A program made the translations under genes and the position numbers. From Simiduia curdlanivorans (GTDB lineage Bacteria; Pseudomonadota; Gammaproteobacteria; Pseudomonadales; Cellvibrionaceae), in assembly GCF_030409605.1 (NCBI RefSeq), contig NZ_JAUFQG010000004.1, positions 3,073,108 through 3,137,107 of the forward strand: a stretch of DNA of 64,000 bases, given 5' to 3'. Numbering within the stretch: position 1 is the stretch's first letter; each line of letters starts with the position of its first letter. The notes under the pieces were generated by a model. The model saw nothing but the letters and a program-made list of their open reading frames with translations, did no database searches and was not told the origin of the DNA. Below are positions 35,116-44,727 of this stretch, piece by piece.

Positions 35116-36567
35116 ATGGCCGTTAAAAAGATCATTGCAGCCAATATGCGCCGTGCCCTTGAGATTGCACGGGAGCAGTTAGGTGATGACGCGATTATTC
35201 TCTCTACCCGACGGCACCCGGATGGCATTGAAATGCACGCCACGGTGGAGGCAGCGTCGCGCTTTCCCGAAGAGCAGCAGGCTTTTGCCGAGCAAAAACA
35301 CGATAGCCCAGCAGCCACTTTGCCGCTCGGTAGCGACAATGCCTGGCAACACCAACACCTTGTCTCCGAAGCCGTTTCACAGGCAAAGCCGGCACCAAGC
35401 GGTCAGGCGCGCCCTTTTGGCGGCAAGACTGGCTCTCAGTTAGCCGATGAAATCGAAATGGCTCGGCAGAAAATGCTGGCGGCTAAGCGCAAGGAGCAGG
35501 GCACTCAAACAAACCAACCTGTTGTGGCTGCCGATAGTAACGAGAGGGCTGATGTGTGGGCATCGCAGCTAGCGAAGAAAAGCGTTCCAGTCACTGCACC
35601 TAAAGACATGAGGCCCAGACCCGCCGTCGAAGACACTTTCTCACAGCAAGCGGAAATGTCCCGCTTGCATCAAGAGCTCAGTGAAATGCGCGCCATGCTA
35701 CAGGCAAGGTTGCAAGAACCCCATTTGCACAGGCCCCTAGTAGCCACTGAATTGGTGAGCAAATTTCACAGCTTAGGTTTGCCCGATTTTCAAGCGGAGC
35801 GGCTAATAGCGTCAGTTAATACCGAACTGCCTGTAGCGAAAGCCTGGCCAGAAGCGTTGGCGTTGCTTTCGCAGCGCATACCGACGGCGGGCAGAGATGT
35901 GATTGAAAGTGGCGGGGTATTTGCCTTCATCGGTCCCACCGGCGTGGGTAAAACCACAACCTTGGCTAAGCTTGCCGTGCGTTTTGTGATCAAACACGGT
36001 GCCGAAGGGCTTGCCATTGTCACTACAGACAACTATCGCCTAGCGGCTCACGAACAATTAAATGCCTTGGGACAAATTCTTTCTGTACCCGTAAAAGTGG
36101 TATCTGAGGGCGAGTCGCTACAGCAGGTTCTCGTTAACCTCAGCCATAAAAAGCTGGTGTTAATAGACACAGCCGGTCTGCGCCATGGCGACCCTAAACT
36201 GAAAGCCCAGCTCGAACAGCTGCGCAGTGCCGGCAAGGTGAATAGCCTGCTGGTGATGGCGGCAAATAGCCAGTTGCAGATGTTAAAAGCGAGTTATCAT
36301 GCCTACGGTGCGGCGCACCCATCGGCCGTCATTTTAACCAAGCTCGATGAAACACCTTCCCTTGGTGAGGCGATCGGACTGCTATTGCAGCACCGCTTGC
36401 CATTGGCTTACACCACCGACGGCCAAGAAATTCCAGCCGATATTCAGATAGCGAAAGGCCATCAAGTGGTGGCTAAGGCAGCACAGTTTGGCGCGCAAAG
36501 CCATGTGGAGGGTAAATTTGCGGCATCGGCCGAATCAAGTCGGCAGGTTCAATCCGAACAACTATAA
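35116..36567 (+). CDS. flhF: Flagellar polar placement GTPase FlhF
   Basis: SRP-type GTPase that places the flagellum at the pole. The 483 residues have the B domain at the N-terminus (KKIIAANMRRALEIAREQLG), a long variable linker (about 60-215), and the NG GTPase domain. The latter has FIGPTGVGKTTTLAKLA (about 275), VTTDNYRLAAHEQL, DTAGL and TKLDE motifs. GTP and nucleotide loops are all intact. It is followed by fleN, its usual antagonist in number control. Confidence 0.96.
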   Translation: MAVKKIIAANMRRALEIAREQLGDDAIILSTRRHPDGIEMHATVEAASRFPEEQQAFAEQKHDSPAATLPLGSDNAWQHQHLVSEAVSQAKPAPSGQARPFGGKTGSQLADEIEMARQKMLAAKRKEQGTQTNQPVVAADSNERADVWASQLAKKSVPVTAPKDMRPRPAVEDTFSQQAEMSRLHQELSEMRAMLQARLQEPHLHRPLVATELVSKFHSLGLPDFQAERLIASVNTELPVAKAWPEALALLSQRIPTAGRDVIESGGVFAFIGPTGVGKTTTLAKLAVRFVIKHGAEGLAIVTTDNYRLAAHEQLNALGQILSVPVKVVSEGESLQQVLVNLSHKKLVLIDTAGLRHGDPKLKAQLEQLRSAGKVNSLLVMAANSQLQMLKASYHAYGAAHPSAVILTKLDETPSLGEAIGLLLQHRLPLAYTTDGQEIPADIQIAKGHQVVAKAAQFGAQSHVEGKFAASAESSRQVQSEQL

Positions 36568-36597
36568 TCAAGGCAAGACTCATTTGTAGGAGTAGTC

Positions 36598-37422
36598 ATG
36601 GGGCACCATCCAGTTCAAGTCATAGCGGTAACCGGCGGCAAGGGTGGCGTAGGGAAAAGCAATATATCGGTGAATATGAGCATAGCACTCGCGCAACTCG
36701 GTCGCAGGGTCATGCTGTTAGACGCTGACCTAGGGCTTGCCAATGTCGATGTGTTACTGGGCATTCGCGCGAATAAGACGCTCGCCGACGTGCTTTCTGG
36801 CGAATGCTCTTTGCGCGATGTGCTGATCAGCGGTCCCGGAGGGGTTAGGATTGTGCCCGCGTCGTCCGGGGTTCAGCAAATGGCTTCCCTTAGTAAACAG
36901 CAGCATGGCGCGCTTATTCGCGCTTTTAGCGATATTTCGGATCAGTTGGATGTGTTGGTAATCGACACAGCCGCAGGCATTAGCGATACCGTGGTGAGTT
37001 TTGTACGGGCTGCCAACGAGGCGCTAGTGGTGGTCTGTGACGAACCATCGTCGGTGACGGACGCCTATGCACTCATTAAGTTATTGCATAGAGATGCGGG
37101 CATGCAGCGTTTTCGCGTGGTGGCGAATATGACGCGCTCTGCCAATGAAGGCCAATTGTTGGTCAAGCGTTTGCAGCAAGTGTGCGACAAGTTCCTCGAC
37201 GTAGCCCTACAATTTGAGGGCTCTGTGCCCTTTGATGAAAATGTGCGCAAAGCCGTGCAACACCAGAAAGCCCTGGTCGACTATTCACCGCAATCGAAGG
37301 CATCGATTGCCATCAGATCTTTGGCAAGCCGAGTTTCAGAGTGGCCATTACCGAAAGCTGCGTCAGGCAATTTGGAGTTTTTTGTTGAGCGTTTGCTAGA
37401 AACATCGGAAGCAGGCGTTTGA
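36598..37422 (+). CDS. fleN: Flagellar number regulator FleN/FlhG
   Basis: MinD/ParA-type ATPase that limits flagellar number, in Pseudomonas by binding FleQ. The 274 residues include the deviant Walker A VTGGKGGVGKSNISVNMS near residue 13, the strand MLLDADLGLANVDVLLG and VIDTAAGISDTVV. Length and motifs are standard. A GTAGGAGTAG ribosome site precedes the ATG. fliA follows directly. Confidence 0.96.
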   Translation: MGHHPVQVIAVTGGKGGVGKSNISVNMSIALAQLGRRVMLLDADLGLANVDVLLGIRANKTLADVLSGECSLRDVLISGPGGVRIVPASSGVQQMASLSKQQHGALIRAFSDISDQLDVLVIDTAAGISDTVVSFVRAANEALVVVCDEPSSVTDAYALIKLLHRDAGMQRFRVVANMTRSANEGQLLVKRLQQVCDKFLDVALQFEGSVPFDENVRKAVQHQKALVDYSPQSKASIAIRSLASRVSEWPLPKAASGNLEFFVERLLETSEAGV

Positions 37423-37449
37423 CCGATGGCAGCAGTTGAGGGGTTAGCC

Positions 37450-38178
37450 ATGTACGATCAGGCAAGTCGCGAAGCCAGTGATCCCATTCGAATCGAAGAT
37501 TATGCGTCTCTGGTAAAGCGTATCGCCTACCATCTCATGCTTAAAATGCCTGCCAGTGTGCAGGTTGACGATCTTATTCAGGCCGGCATGATTGGATTAA
37601 TAGAAGCGGCCCAGAAGTTTGACCCGTCCAAAGGCGCGAGCTTCGAGACCTATGCGGGTATTCGTATTCGTGGCTCAATTATGGATGAGACCCGAAAAGG
37701 TGACTGGGTGCCTCGTTCCGTTCACAGAAATGCCCGCCGCGTGGCTGAGACAGTACGCTACTTAGAAGCTAGATTAGGGCGTACGGCGAGCGAAAAAGAG
37801 ATCGCCGATGAGCTCTCTGTCAGCCTCGATGAATACCGAAGCATTCTGCAGGATACCTCTAGCAGCAAGCTTTTCAGCTACGAAGAGTCTGCCGGCGACG
37901 ACGATTCAGTGCTCGACGAGAAGCCCACGTCCATAGGCTTAGAGCCCCCCACAGACGCTTTTGAGCGGCAGGCGCTAAAGCAATCGCTTGCGCAGGCGAT
38001 AACCCAACTACCCGAAAGGGAACAATTGGTACTTTCTCTGTACTACGACGAGGAATTGAACCTAAAGGAAATAGGCCAGGTTCTGGGTGTGAGCGAATCC
38101 CGTGTTTCTCAAATACACTCTCAGGCAGCCGCACGGCTAAAGGCCAAGCTTTCCGGTTGGCATAGAGACACCGATTAG
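37450..38178 (+). CDS. fliA: Flagellar sigma factor FliA (sigma-28)
   Basis: Sigma-70-family factor reading late flagellar promoters such as those at 3227, 8035 and 9259. With ATG 37450 the protein has 242 residues. Region 2 contains QVDDLIQAGMIGLIEAAQKF and regions 3 and 4 follow, ending in the helix-turn-helix LKEIGQVLGVSESRVSQIHS. GAGGGG lies 9 bases before this ATG; an in-frame ATG at 37426 would add eight residues. It lies just after fleN. Confidence 0.95.
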   Translation: MYDQASREASDPIRIEDYASLVKRIAYHLMLKMPASVQVDDLIQAGMIGLIEAAQKFDPSKGASFETYAGIRIRGSIMDETRKGDWVPRSVHRNARRVAETVRYLEARLGRTASEKEIADELSVSLDEYRSILQDTSSSKLFSYEESAGDDDSVLDEKPTSIGLEPPTDAFERQALKQSLAQAITQLPEREQLVLSLYYDEELNLKEIGQVLGVSESRVSQIHSQAAARLKAKLSGWHRDTD

Positions 38179-38220
38179 ACCAAACAGCAATAAAATGAAC
38201 GATTTAATGACTAAAACTGG

Positions 38221-38242
38221 CTAGTAGTCATCCAGCTACTAG
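38221..38242. terminator. Hairpin between fliA and cheY
   Basis: CTAGTAG (38221-38227) pairs perfectly with CTACTAG (38236-38242) around an eight-base loop. There is no T-run; it may be a processing or stabilising hairpin rather than a terminator. Confidence 0.4.
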
Positions 38243-38285
38243 ACTGAAAGTTGAATGGGGTCCAGCAGGTACGACGGAGGTTGCT

Positions 38286-38669
38286 TTGGACAAAAACATG
38301 AAAATTCTTATCGTTGATGACTTTTCAACAATGAGACGCATCATCAAAAACCTTTTACGTGATTTAGGCTTCAGTAATACGCAAGAGGCTGATGATGGCG
38401 CAACGGCACTTCCCATGTTGAAATCGGGAGATTTCGATTTTTTGGTCACCGACTGGAATATGCCTGGCATGACAGGTATTGAACTGCTCAAACACGTTCG
38501 TGCTGACGAGCGCTTAGCCGCGCTACCGGTATTGATGGTGACGGCCGAAGCGAAGAGAGATCAGATTATTGAGGCAGCTCAAGCTGGTGTGAGCGGCTAT
38601 GTGGTCAAGCCTTTTACTGCCCAAGTACTCAAAGAAAAGATAGACAAAATTTTTGAGCGCGTTGGATAA
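38286..38669 (+). CDS. cheY: Chemotaxis response regulator CheY
   Basis: Single receiver domain that, when phosphorylated by CheA, binds FliM and changes rotation. The 127 residues include the acid pair in KILIVDDF, the acceptor Asp56 in LVTDWNMPGMTG, and the conserved Thr and Lys (VTAEAK, VVKPF). The start is TTG: GGAGG lies five bases before it, whereas the in-frame ATG at 38298 is too far from that ribosome site. Confidence 0.96.
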   Translation: MDKNMKILIVDDFSTMRRIIKNLLRDLGFSNTQEADDGATALPMLKSGDFDFLVTDWNMPGMTGIELLKHVRADERLAALPVLMVTAEAKRDQIIEAAQAGVSGYVVKPFTAQVLKEKIDKIFERVG

Positions 38670-38679
38670 CCCCTAAGCA

Positions 38680-39468
38680 GTGACAAAGGCAGCCATGAAT
38701 AACGAATCTGAAGATCTGGGCAACCAAGAGTTTGTGTCAGAGCTTCGTGATTGCGCCAAACTCCTGATCGAAAAACTGGAAGGCGACAATTACGAAGATG
38801 CATCCAAGCTGATCGAACAAATTATTGAGAGTCGCGACCGGCACCTGTTTAACAGAGTTGGGAAACTTACTCGTGGCTTACACACTGCCATCCGTAATTT
38901 TAATATCGACGCACCCGTATCAGAGGCAGATAGCCTCACCGATGCAAGTGACCGATTAAATTATGTATTAAAGCTTACTCAAGATGCAGCTGACAAAACC
39001 ATGGATAAGGTCGAAGCGTCTGCGCCGATTGCCATGGACCTAGGTCGCGAAGCAAACTCCCTTAAATTGCAATGGCAAGCACTGATTCGTCGTGAATTAA
39101 GCGCGGAAGATTTTCGCGAGCTTTATAGGCGTATGGATCAGTTTTTGGATCAAATGGAAACCGGTGCTGGAATCTTAAATGCCAATCTTCAAGATATTAT
39201 TTTGGAGCAAGGCTACCAGGACTTAACCGGACAAGTGTTGAAGAAAGTGATTGGATTGGTCTCGGATGTGGAAACCAGTCTGGTAGATCTAATGAGACTG
39301 GCAGGCCAAGTAGAAGAAATTACAGGAATTCAAATGCCCGCCGATAACCAAGTTGCGGCAGGTAAAGATACTGCTGGAGAAGGGCCACAAATTCACGCAG
39401 ATAAACGCGGTGACGTGGTTTCGGGCCAGGACGATGTCGATGACTTACTTTCAAGTCTCGGATTCTGA
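38680..39468 (+). CDS. cheZ: CheY phosphatase CheZ
   Basis: Helical dimeric protein that speeds dephosphorylation of CheY. The 262 residues contain the catalytic helix with EQGYQDLTGQVLKKVIGLV (about 170-190), carrying the key Asp and Gln. The C-terminus has DDVDDLLSSLGF, the CheY-binding tail. The GTG at 38680 or ATG 38695 may be the start. It lies 10 bases after cheY. Confidence 0.95.
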   Translation: MTKAAMNNESEDLGNQEFVSELRDCAKLLIEKLEGDNYEDASKLIEQIIESRDRHLFNRVGKLTRGLHTAIRNFNIDAPVSEADSLTDASDRLNYVLKLTQDAADKTMDKVEASAPIAMDLGREANSLKLQWQALIRRELSAEDFRELYRRMDQFLDQMETGAGILNANLQDIILEQGYQDLTGQVLKKVIGLVSDVETSLVDLMRLAGQVEEITGIQMPADNQVAAGKDTAGEGPQIHADKRGDVVSGQDDVDDLLSSLGF

Positions 39469-39499
39469 GTTTAAACCTTTGCTAGTTAAGGAGCGCTGA

Positions 39500-41776
39500 A
39501 TGGGCTTTGGCGATGACGACGATATCTTACAAGACTTCCTAGTGGAAGCAGGGGAGATATTGGAAAAATTGTCGGAACAGCTCGTAGAGTTAGAGCGCCA
39601 ACCTGACGATAAGGATTTATTGAACGCCATCTTCCGTGGATTTCACACGGTTAAAGGTGGTGCTGGTTTTTTGCAATTGGGTGCAATGGTTGACTGCTGC
39701 CATATTACAGAAAATTTATTTGATATTTTACGTACTGGAAAGCGGTCGGTTACATCTGAACTTATGGATGTAGTACTGCAAGCACTGGATGCGGTAAATC
39801 TACAGTTTGATGAGGTGCAAAGCCGCGAGCCGTTGACGCCAGCGAGTGCTGAACTGATTCATCAGCTCGAAAGGTTGGTAAATCTCGAAGACTTAAATGA
39901 CGCCCCTGCAGCGATAGCCGAGGTTGAGCCCGAACCAGCATCCGTCGAAGGGCAAGCGTCAAGTGCGCAAGACGTTGCTAAAGAAGGTGATATCACCGAT
40001 TCAGAGTTTAACGATCTACTGGATGCGATAGATCCACCTGAAGCAAATCAAGCAGAGGCTAAACCAGAATCTGATGACATTACCGACGACGAATTCGAGG
40101 CGTTATTAGATCAATTACATGGTCAAGGTAAGGGTCCAGCTAAAAAGCAACCTGCACCGCAGGTCTCTAGTCCTGCATCTAAAGATGCTGGAAAAGGCGT
40201 TGCAGCAAACAGTAACGAAATCACCGAAGATGAATTTGATGACTTACTCGATCAATTGCATGGCAAGGGCAAGGGGCCTAGCGCCGTCGTAAAACCAAGC
40301 CCATCTCCGGCACCGGCCGCTGGCGCCAGTGACTTAATTACCGACGACGAGTTCGAAGCGCTTTTGGACGAGCTTCACGGTAAAGGCAAGGGCCCAGTTG
40401 TTGCGCCAAAGGCTGAGGCTCCAAAATCAACTGCCGCAGCGAAAAAACCGGCACCCGCAACAACACCCGCGACAACACCGGCTAAACCCGCAGCGAAATC
40501 TACACCAGAGCCTGCTGCCACAACACCTGCAAAACCATCAGCTAAAGCGCCGGTTACGCCCGCAGCACCAGCGCCCGCCCGCGATGCCACGCCAGCCCCT
40601 GCGGCTGAAACTACGGTTAGAGTGGACACCCAACGCCTCGATGACATCATGAATATGGTTGGCGAGTTGGTGTTAGTGCGAAATCGATTGGTTCGGCTCG
40701 GCTTGAATACCAACGACGAGGCGCTAACTAAGGCCGTGAGTAATTTGGATGTTGTCACCGCCGATTTGCAGACCTCGGTGATGAAAACCCGTATGCAACC
40801 CATTAAGAAAGTGTTCGGTCGCTTCCCCCGGGTTGTTCGTGATTTGGCGCGCACGTTAAAGAAAGATATTAACCTAGAGCTTCAGGGTGAGGAGACAGAT
40901 CTAGATAAAAACCTCGTCGAAGCGCTGGCTGACCCCCTTGTTCACTTGGTCAGAAATTCGGTCGACCACGGCATTGAACTACCCGATGTAAGAGAGAGCA
41001 AAGGTAAGCCGCGCACGGGAAAAGTTATTCTGGCAGCGGAGCAAGAGGGCGATCATATTCTTCTGTCTATTACCGATGATGGCGGCGGTATGGACCCTGA
41101 AAAGCTGCGTGAGAAAGCGGTAGAAAAAGGCATTCTCGATGAAGATGCTGCTCAGCGACTTTCCGATGTTGAAGCTTTTGCATTGATCTTTGCCCCTGGG
41201 TTTTCTACTAAAACTGAAATTTCTGATGTGTCTGGCCGCGGTGTAGGCATGGATGTGGTCAAGACAAAAATTACCCAGTTAAATGGTTCTATCGAGATAC
41301 AATCTAAGCTCAATGAAGGCACGCGAATCATCATTAAGGTTCCGCTCACATTGGCAATCATGCCCACGCTCATGATCATGCTCGCTAATCAAACCTTTGC
41401 GCTGCCATTGGTTAGCGTCAATGAAATATTTCATATGGATCTTACTCGCATCAACATTGTTGATGGACAAGAGTGTGTGACTGTTAGAGAAAAAGCCGTA
41501 CCCGTGTTTCATCTGAAGCGCTGGCTCGTTAAGGGTGGGCGGGATATAAAACAGCCTAAAGCTGCACATGTGGTTATTGTTAACGTCGGAACCCAAAGAG
41601 TTGGCTTTGTAGTGGATCAACTGATAGGTCAAGAAGAGGTTGTGATTAAGCCGCTTGGCAAGATGCTCCAAGGCACACCCGGTATGGCTGGCGCGACTAT
41701 CACAGGTGATGGTGGCATCGCATTAATTTTGGACGTGCCAAGCATGTTGAAACGCTATGCAGGTCAAAAACGATAG
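39500..41776 (+). CDS. cheA: Chemotaxis histidine kinase CheA with repeated linker motif
   Basis: Central kinase of the chemotaxis array, 758 residues. The N-terminal Hpt domain has acceptor His49 in FRGFHTVKGGAG. A long linker (about 130-370) carries four copies of an ITDDEFEALLDQLHG-like motif, near residues 163, 191, 240 and 279; the last three are followed by GKGKGP-like segments. An Ala/Pro-rich stretch follows. Then come the dimerisation helices (about 375-440), the HATPase domain with LVRNSVDHGIE and GRGVGMDVV, and the CheW-like domain (about 625-758). There is no clear P2 CheY-binding domain. The repeated motif resembles the ParC/ParP-binding LID of Vibrio CheA, which fits parC and parP nearby. 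Confidence 0.95.
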   Translation: MGFGDDDDILQDFLVEAGEILEKLSEQLVELERQPDDKDLLNAIFRGFHTVKGGAGFLQLGAMVDCCHITENLFDILRTGKRSVTSELMDVVLQALDAVNLQFDEVQSREPLTPASAELIHQLERLVNLEDLNDAPAAIAEVEPEPASVEGQASSAQDVAKEGDITDSEFNDLLDAIDPPEANQAEAKPESDDITDDEFEALLDQLHGQGKGPAKKQPAPQVSSPASKDAGKGVAANSNEITEDEFDDLLDQLHGKGKGPSAVVKPSPSPAPAAGASDLITDDEFEALLDELHGKGKGPVVAPKAEAPKSTAAAKKPAPATTPATTPAKPAAKSTPEPAATTPAKPSAKAPVTPAAPAPARDATPAPAAETTVRVDTQRLDDIMNMVGELVLVRNRLVRLGLNTNDEALTKAVSNLDVVTADLQTSVMKTRMQPIKKVFGRFPRVVRDLARTLKKDINLELQGEETDLDKNLVEALADPLVHLVRNSVDHGIELPDVRESKGKPRTGKVILAAEQEGDHILLSITDDGGGMDPEKLREKAVEKGILDEDAAQRLSDVEAFALIFAPGFSTKTEISDVSGRGVGMDVVKTKITQLNGSIEIQSKLNEGTRIIIKVPLTLAIMPTLMIMLANQTFALPLVSVNEIFHMDLTRINIVDGQECVTVREKAVPVFHLKRWLVKGGRDIKQPKAAHVVIVNVGTQRVGFVVDQLIGQEEVVIKPLGKMLQGTPGMAGATITGDGGIALILDVPSMLKRYAGQKR

Positions 41777-41861
41777 TCAGCATTATTGGCGAATATTCAT
41801 GCAGTTAACTATTGTGGGGATTTTTCATAGCACGTTAATTTATTATTTATGGGGGCGGTAG

Positions 41862-42896
41862 ATGGTCATCAAGGTACTCATTGTTGATGACTCTAATTTT
41901 TTTCAGCAGCGGCTGAAGGAAATGATTGGCTCTCATCCTCAATTACAAGTTGTCGGCATTGCCGCCAATGGGCGCGAAGCAATAGAAAAAGCCAAACAGC
42001 TAAAACCTGATGTCATCACCATGGACTATGAAATGCCCATGATGGATGGCGTAAGTGCTGTGAAGTTTATTATGCAGGACTGTCCAACCCCAATATTGAT
42101 GTTTTCCTCCCTCACTTACGAGGGAGCACGGACAACGCTAGACGCGTTAGATGCTGGCGCGGTAGATTTTCTACCGAAAAATTTTTCCGAAGTCTCAAGA
42201 AACTCGGAGGCGCTCAAGGCCAAATTACATCAAAAAATAATCGCCATCGCAAAGCCGAAAGCCGACATTTCCATTAGATCTGTAACGCCAGCTAAAATTG
42301 TTGAACCAAAACCTTCCGCCGAACCACTTAAAGACAGAATAAAACTGATACTTATTGGCGCCTCAACGGGAGGTCCTTTAGCCATATCAGAAGTTATTAA
42401 GGGCTTGCCGAAAAACTTCACTGTGCCCATTATTTTAGTTTTGCATATGCCTGAAAATTTCACGCGAGCCTACGCCGATCGCTTGGATAAGCAAAGCTCA
42501 CTCTCGGTCAGGGAGGCGGAGTCTGGCGATATACTAAAACCGGGCGTCGTTTATCTGGCCCCCGGCGGGCGCCAGCTAATGCTCGATCCGAGCTTGAAAA
42601 CCATCCAAGTTATTGCCGGTGATGATCGTGTAAATTACCGCCCTTGCGTTGATATTTCTTTCGCAAGTGCTGCAAAATGTTTTGGTCACCAGGTGTTAGC
42701 AATTGTATTGACGGGTATGGGGAGCGATGGAAAAGAAGGCGCAAGATTAATAAAATCGCGGGCGGGAACGGTTTGGACCCAAGATGAGGCAAGTTGCATT
42801 ATCTATGGTATGCCGCAGGCAATCGTACGCGAGGGTTTATCTGACCGGACTGTAAAGCTTTCTGAATTAAGCGGTCTACTGGTTAAGGAATTATAA
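41862..42896 (+). CDS. cheB: Chemotaxis methylesterase CheB
   Basis: Two-domain protein: a receiver (about residues 1-120, with VDDSNFFQQRL and ITMDYEMPMMDG) and a CheB methylesterase domain (about 155-340). The latter has the catalytic Ser in GASTGGPLA, the His in LVLHMPENFT and the Asp in LTGMGSDGKEGA. It removes methyl groups from receptors for adaptation. No cheR is in this window. It lies 85 bases after cheA and one base before motC. Confidence 0.95.
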   Translation: MVIKVLIVDDSNFFQQRLKEMIGSHPQLQVVGIAANGREAIEKAKQLKPDVITMDYEMPMMDGVSAVKFIMQDCPTPILMFSSLTYEGARTTLDALDAGAVDFLPKNFSEVSRNSEALKAKLHQKIIAIAKPKADISIRSVTPAKIVEPKPSAEPLKDRIKLILIGASTGGPLAISEVIKGLPKNFTVPIILVLHMPENFTRAYADRLDKQSSLSVREAESGDILKPGVVYLAPGGRQLMLDPSLKTIQVIAGDDRVNYRPCVDISFASAAKCFGHQVLAIVLTGMGSDGKEGARLIKSRAGTVWTQDEASCIIYGMPQAIVREGLSDRTVKLSELSGLLVKEL

Positions 42897-42897
42897 A

Positions 42898-43638
42898 ATG
42901 GATTTCTTAACCTTAATTGGTGTTTTTATCGGCTTTGCCGCCTTGCTGGGCGGTAATATGCTGGAGGGGGGCAGCTGGAATAGTTTACTCAACGGTCCGG
43001 CAGCGTTAATTGTTATTGGCGGTACCATCGGTGCGGCGCTACTGCAAACCCCTAAAGACCGTATCCGCCGCTCCTTGTCATTGTTACCTTGGATTATCAC
43101 GCCGCCGCCAACACCCTTCAGTGAAGGCGTAAAGCGCAGTGTGAAATGGGCAATGGCGGCGAGAAAAGAAGGTCTACTTGGCTTGGAAACCCTTTCTGAA
43201 ACAGAAAAGGATTTGTTCGCAAGAAAAGGGCTGCAATTACTGGTTGACGGTAGCGAGCCAGAAGACATTCGCAGAGTGTTGGAAAATGACTTAATCATCA
43301 TCGAAGGGCGGGATGCCGACGCCGTAAGGTTTTATGAGAGTATGGGTGGTTACGCTCCAACCATTGGCATCTTAGGTGCTGTCATGGGGCTCATTTCGGT
43401 TATGCAGAACCTCGCCGATCCCTCGCAACTGGGGCCGGGTATCGCAGTGGCATTTGTCGCGACGATATACGGTGTTGCGTTTGCGAACCTGTTGCTGATC
43501 CCTATCGCGAATAAGCTGGCGATGTGCGTTCAAGAACAGAGTCGTTATCGGGAGTTAATTATTGAGGCGATTGTGGCAATTGCTGAAGGTGAAAATCCCA
43601 AGGCCATTGAGATGAAACTCAATGGTTACATCCCGTAG
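42898..43638 (+). CDS. motC: Flagellar stator protein MotC (MotA/PomA family)
   Basis: A 246-residue inner-membrane protein with four membrane helices and a large cytoplasmic loop (about 60-140) with charged residues that meet FliG. The segment GGYAPTIGILGAVMGLISVM (about 149-168) is typical. Position before motD inside the chemotaxis operon matches MotC of Pseudomonas rather than the free-standing motA. It works as a proton or sodium stator channel; the ion cannot be judged here. Confidence 0.93.
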   Translation: MDFLTLIGVFIGFAALLGGNMLEGGSWNSLLNGPAALIVIGGTIGAALLQTPKDRIRRSLSLLPWIITPPPTPFSEGVKRSVKWAMAARKEGLLGLETLSETEKDLFARKGLQLLVDGSEPEDIRRVLENDLIIIEGRDADAVRFYESMGGYAPTIGILGAVMGLISVMQNLADPSQLGPGIAVAFVATIYGVAFANLLLIPIANKLAMCVQEQSRYRELIIEAIVAIAEGENPKAIEMKLNGYIP

Positions 43639-43643
43639 TTAAC

Positions 43644-44681
43644 ATGGCAAGGCGTCGATCGGCACATTTAGCCGTGAATCACGAGCGCTGGTTAGTGTCT
43701 TATGCTGACTTTATTACGCTGTTATTTGCGTTTTTTGTGGTGATGTACTCCGTCTCTCAGGTGTCTGAAACAAAATACCGTGTTCTATCAGATACCCTAG
43801 TCAGTACCTTTAAATTCCAGTCGCAAACCCTAAATCCAATACAGGTGGGCGAGCCGAGTCTTTCGAGTGACCCCTCTGTTATTGAAAACACTAAGCCTAA
43901 ACTAGGCGAGGGGATGGGGGAGGGTGCTTTTGAAAAGCAAACTGACCTACCACACATGGCTGAAAATTTGTCCGAGTCGTTAGCCGATCTCATTGACAGG
44001 GATTTGGTGTCCATTAACAGCAACGAATTTTGGCTGGAAATAGGACTAAACAGCAATGTGCTGTTTAGTTCGGCCAGCGCGACGCCAAGCGCTGACGCAA
44101 AATTGATTTTCGCGGAAATAGCTAAACATCTCTCGAGCGGCAAAAATCCTGTTCAGGTGGAGGGGTACACCGATAGCGAGCCCATTCAAACCAGTCTTTT
44201 TCCGAGCAATTGGGAGTTGTCTGCTGCTCGAGCCAGTGCAGTGGTAAAATTACTTGCTGACAAGGGCGTGGCGCCGGAAAGGTTATCTGCGGTTGGCTAT
44301 GGAGAATTTCAGCCCATTGCCGATAACTCTACAGAGGCTGGGCGCGCTCAGAACCGGCGCGTTGTGCTGATGGTGGCGAGGGAAAAGCCCGATAGACCCA
44401 CTCGGTCTTTAGATGACCAGGATGTGAACGCGATTTTAGACGCTGATACCTTCGTTGAAGTACCTGCTTCATTGAAGCAGCCAGCGGCAGAGCCGGCAAA
44501 GTCAGCACAGGAGTTTGGGGAGGCCCCCAATCTTCTGCCTGAGCTGAATCAAGCCGTAAACGAAAGTCAACCACCGAGTGAGCCGGCAAAGATTAATGGT
44601 CTGCGGGCGATTAAACTTGAAAGCGGTGGCATTTTATTTACCAGTGATCCATCGCGTGTGTCTGAGCAAACTGACGAATAG
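43644..44681 (+). CDS. motD: Flagellar stator protein MotD (MotB family)
   Basis: A 345-residue protein with one N-terminal membrane helix (about 22-40) and the essential channel Asp22 in YADFITLLFAFFVVMYS. The periplasmic OmpA/MotB domain (about 135-255) has VEGYTDSEPI and WELSAARASAVVKLL for binding peptidoglycan. The C-terminal tail (about 260-345) is Pro/Glu-rich and longer than usual. It is the partner of MotC, encoded five bases upstream. Confidence 0.93.
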   Translation: MARRRSAHLAVNHERWLVSYADFITLLFAFFVVMYSVSQVSETKYRVLSDTLVSTFKFQSQTLNPIQVGEPSLSSDPSVIENTKPKLGEGMGEGAFEKQTDLPHMAENLSESLADLIDRDLVSINSNEFWLEIGLNSNVLFSSASATPSADAKLIFAEIAKHLSSGKNPVQVEGYTDSEPIQTSLFPSNWELSAARASAVVKLLADKGVAPERLSAVGYGEFQPIADNSTEAGRAQNRRVVLMVAREKPDRPTRSLDDQDVNAILDADTFVEVPASLKQPAAEPAKSAQEFGEAPNLLPELNQAVNESQPPSEPAKINGLRAIKLESGGILFTSDPSRVSEQTDE

Positions 44682-44727
44682 TCAAACAGCGTCAATATAA
44701 TGGCGACGTCTTTTTTAAAATGGGGTT

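Noticed and set aside
41777..41861. Possible sigma-54 promoter before cheB (TTGGCGAATATTCATGCAG)
   Set aside because: The GG to GC step is 13, not 12, bases.
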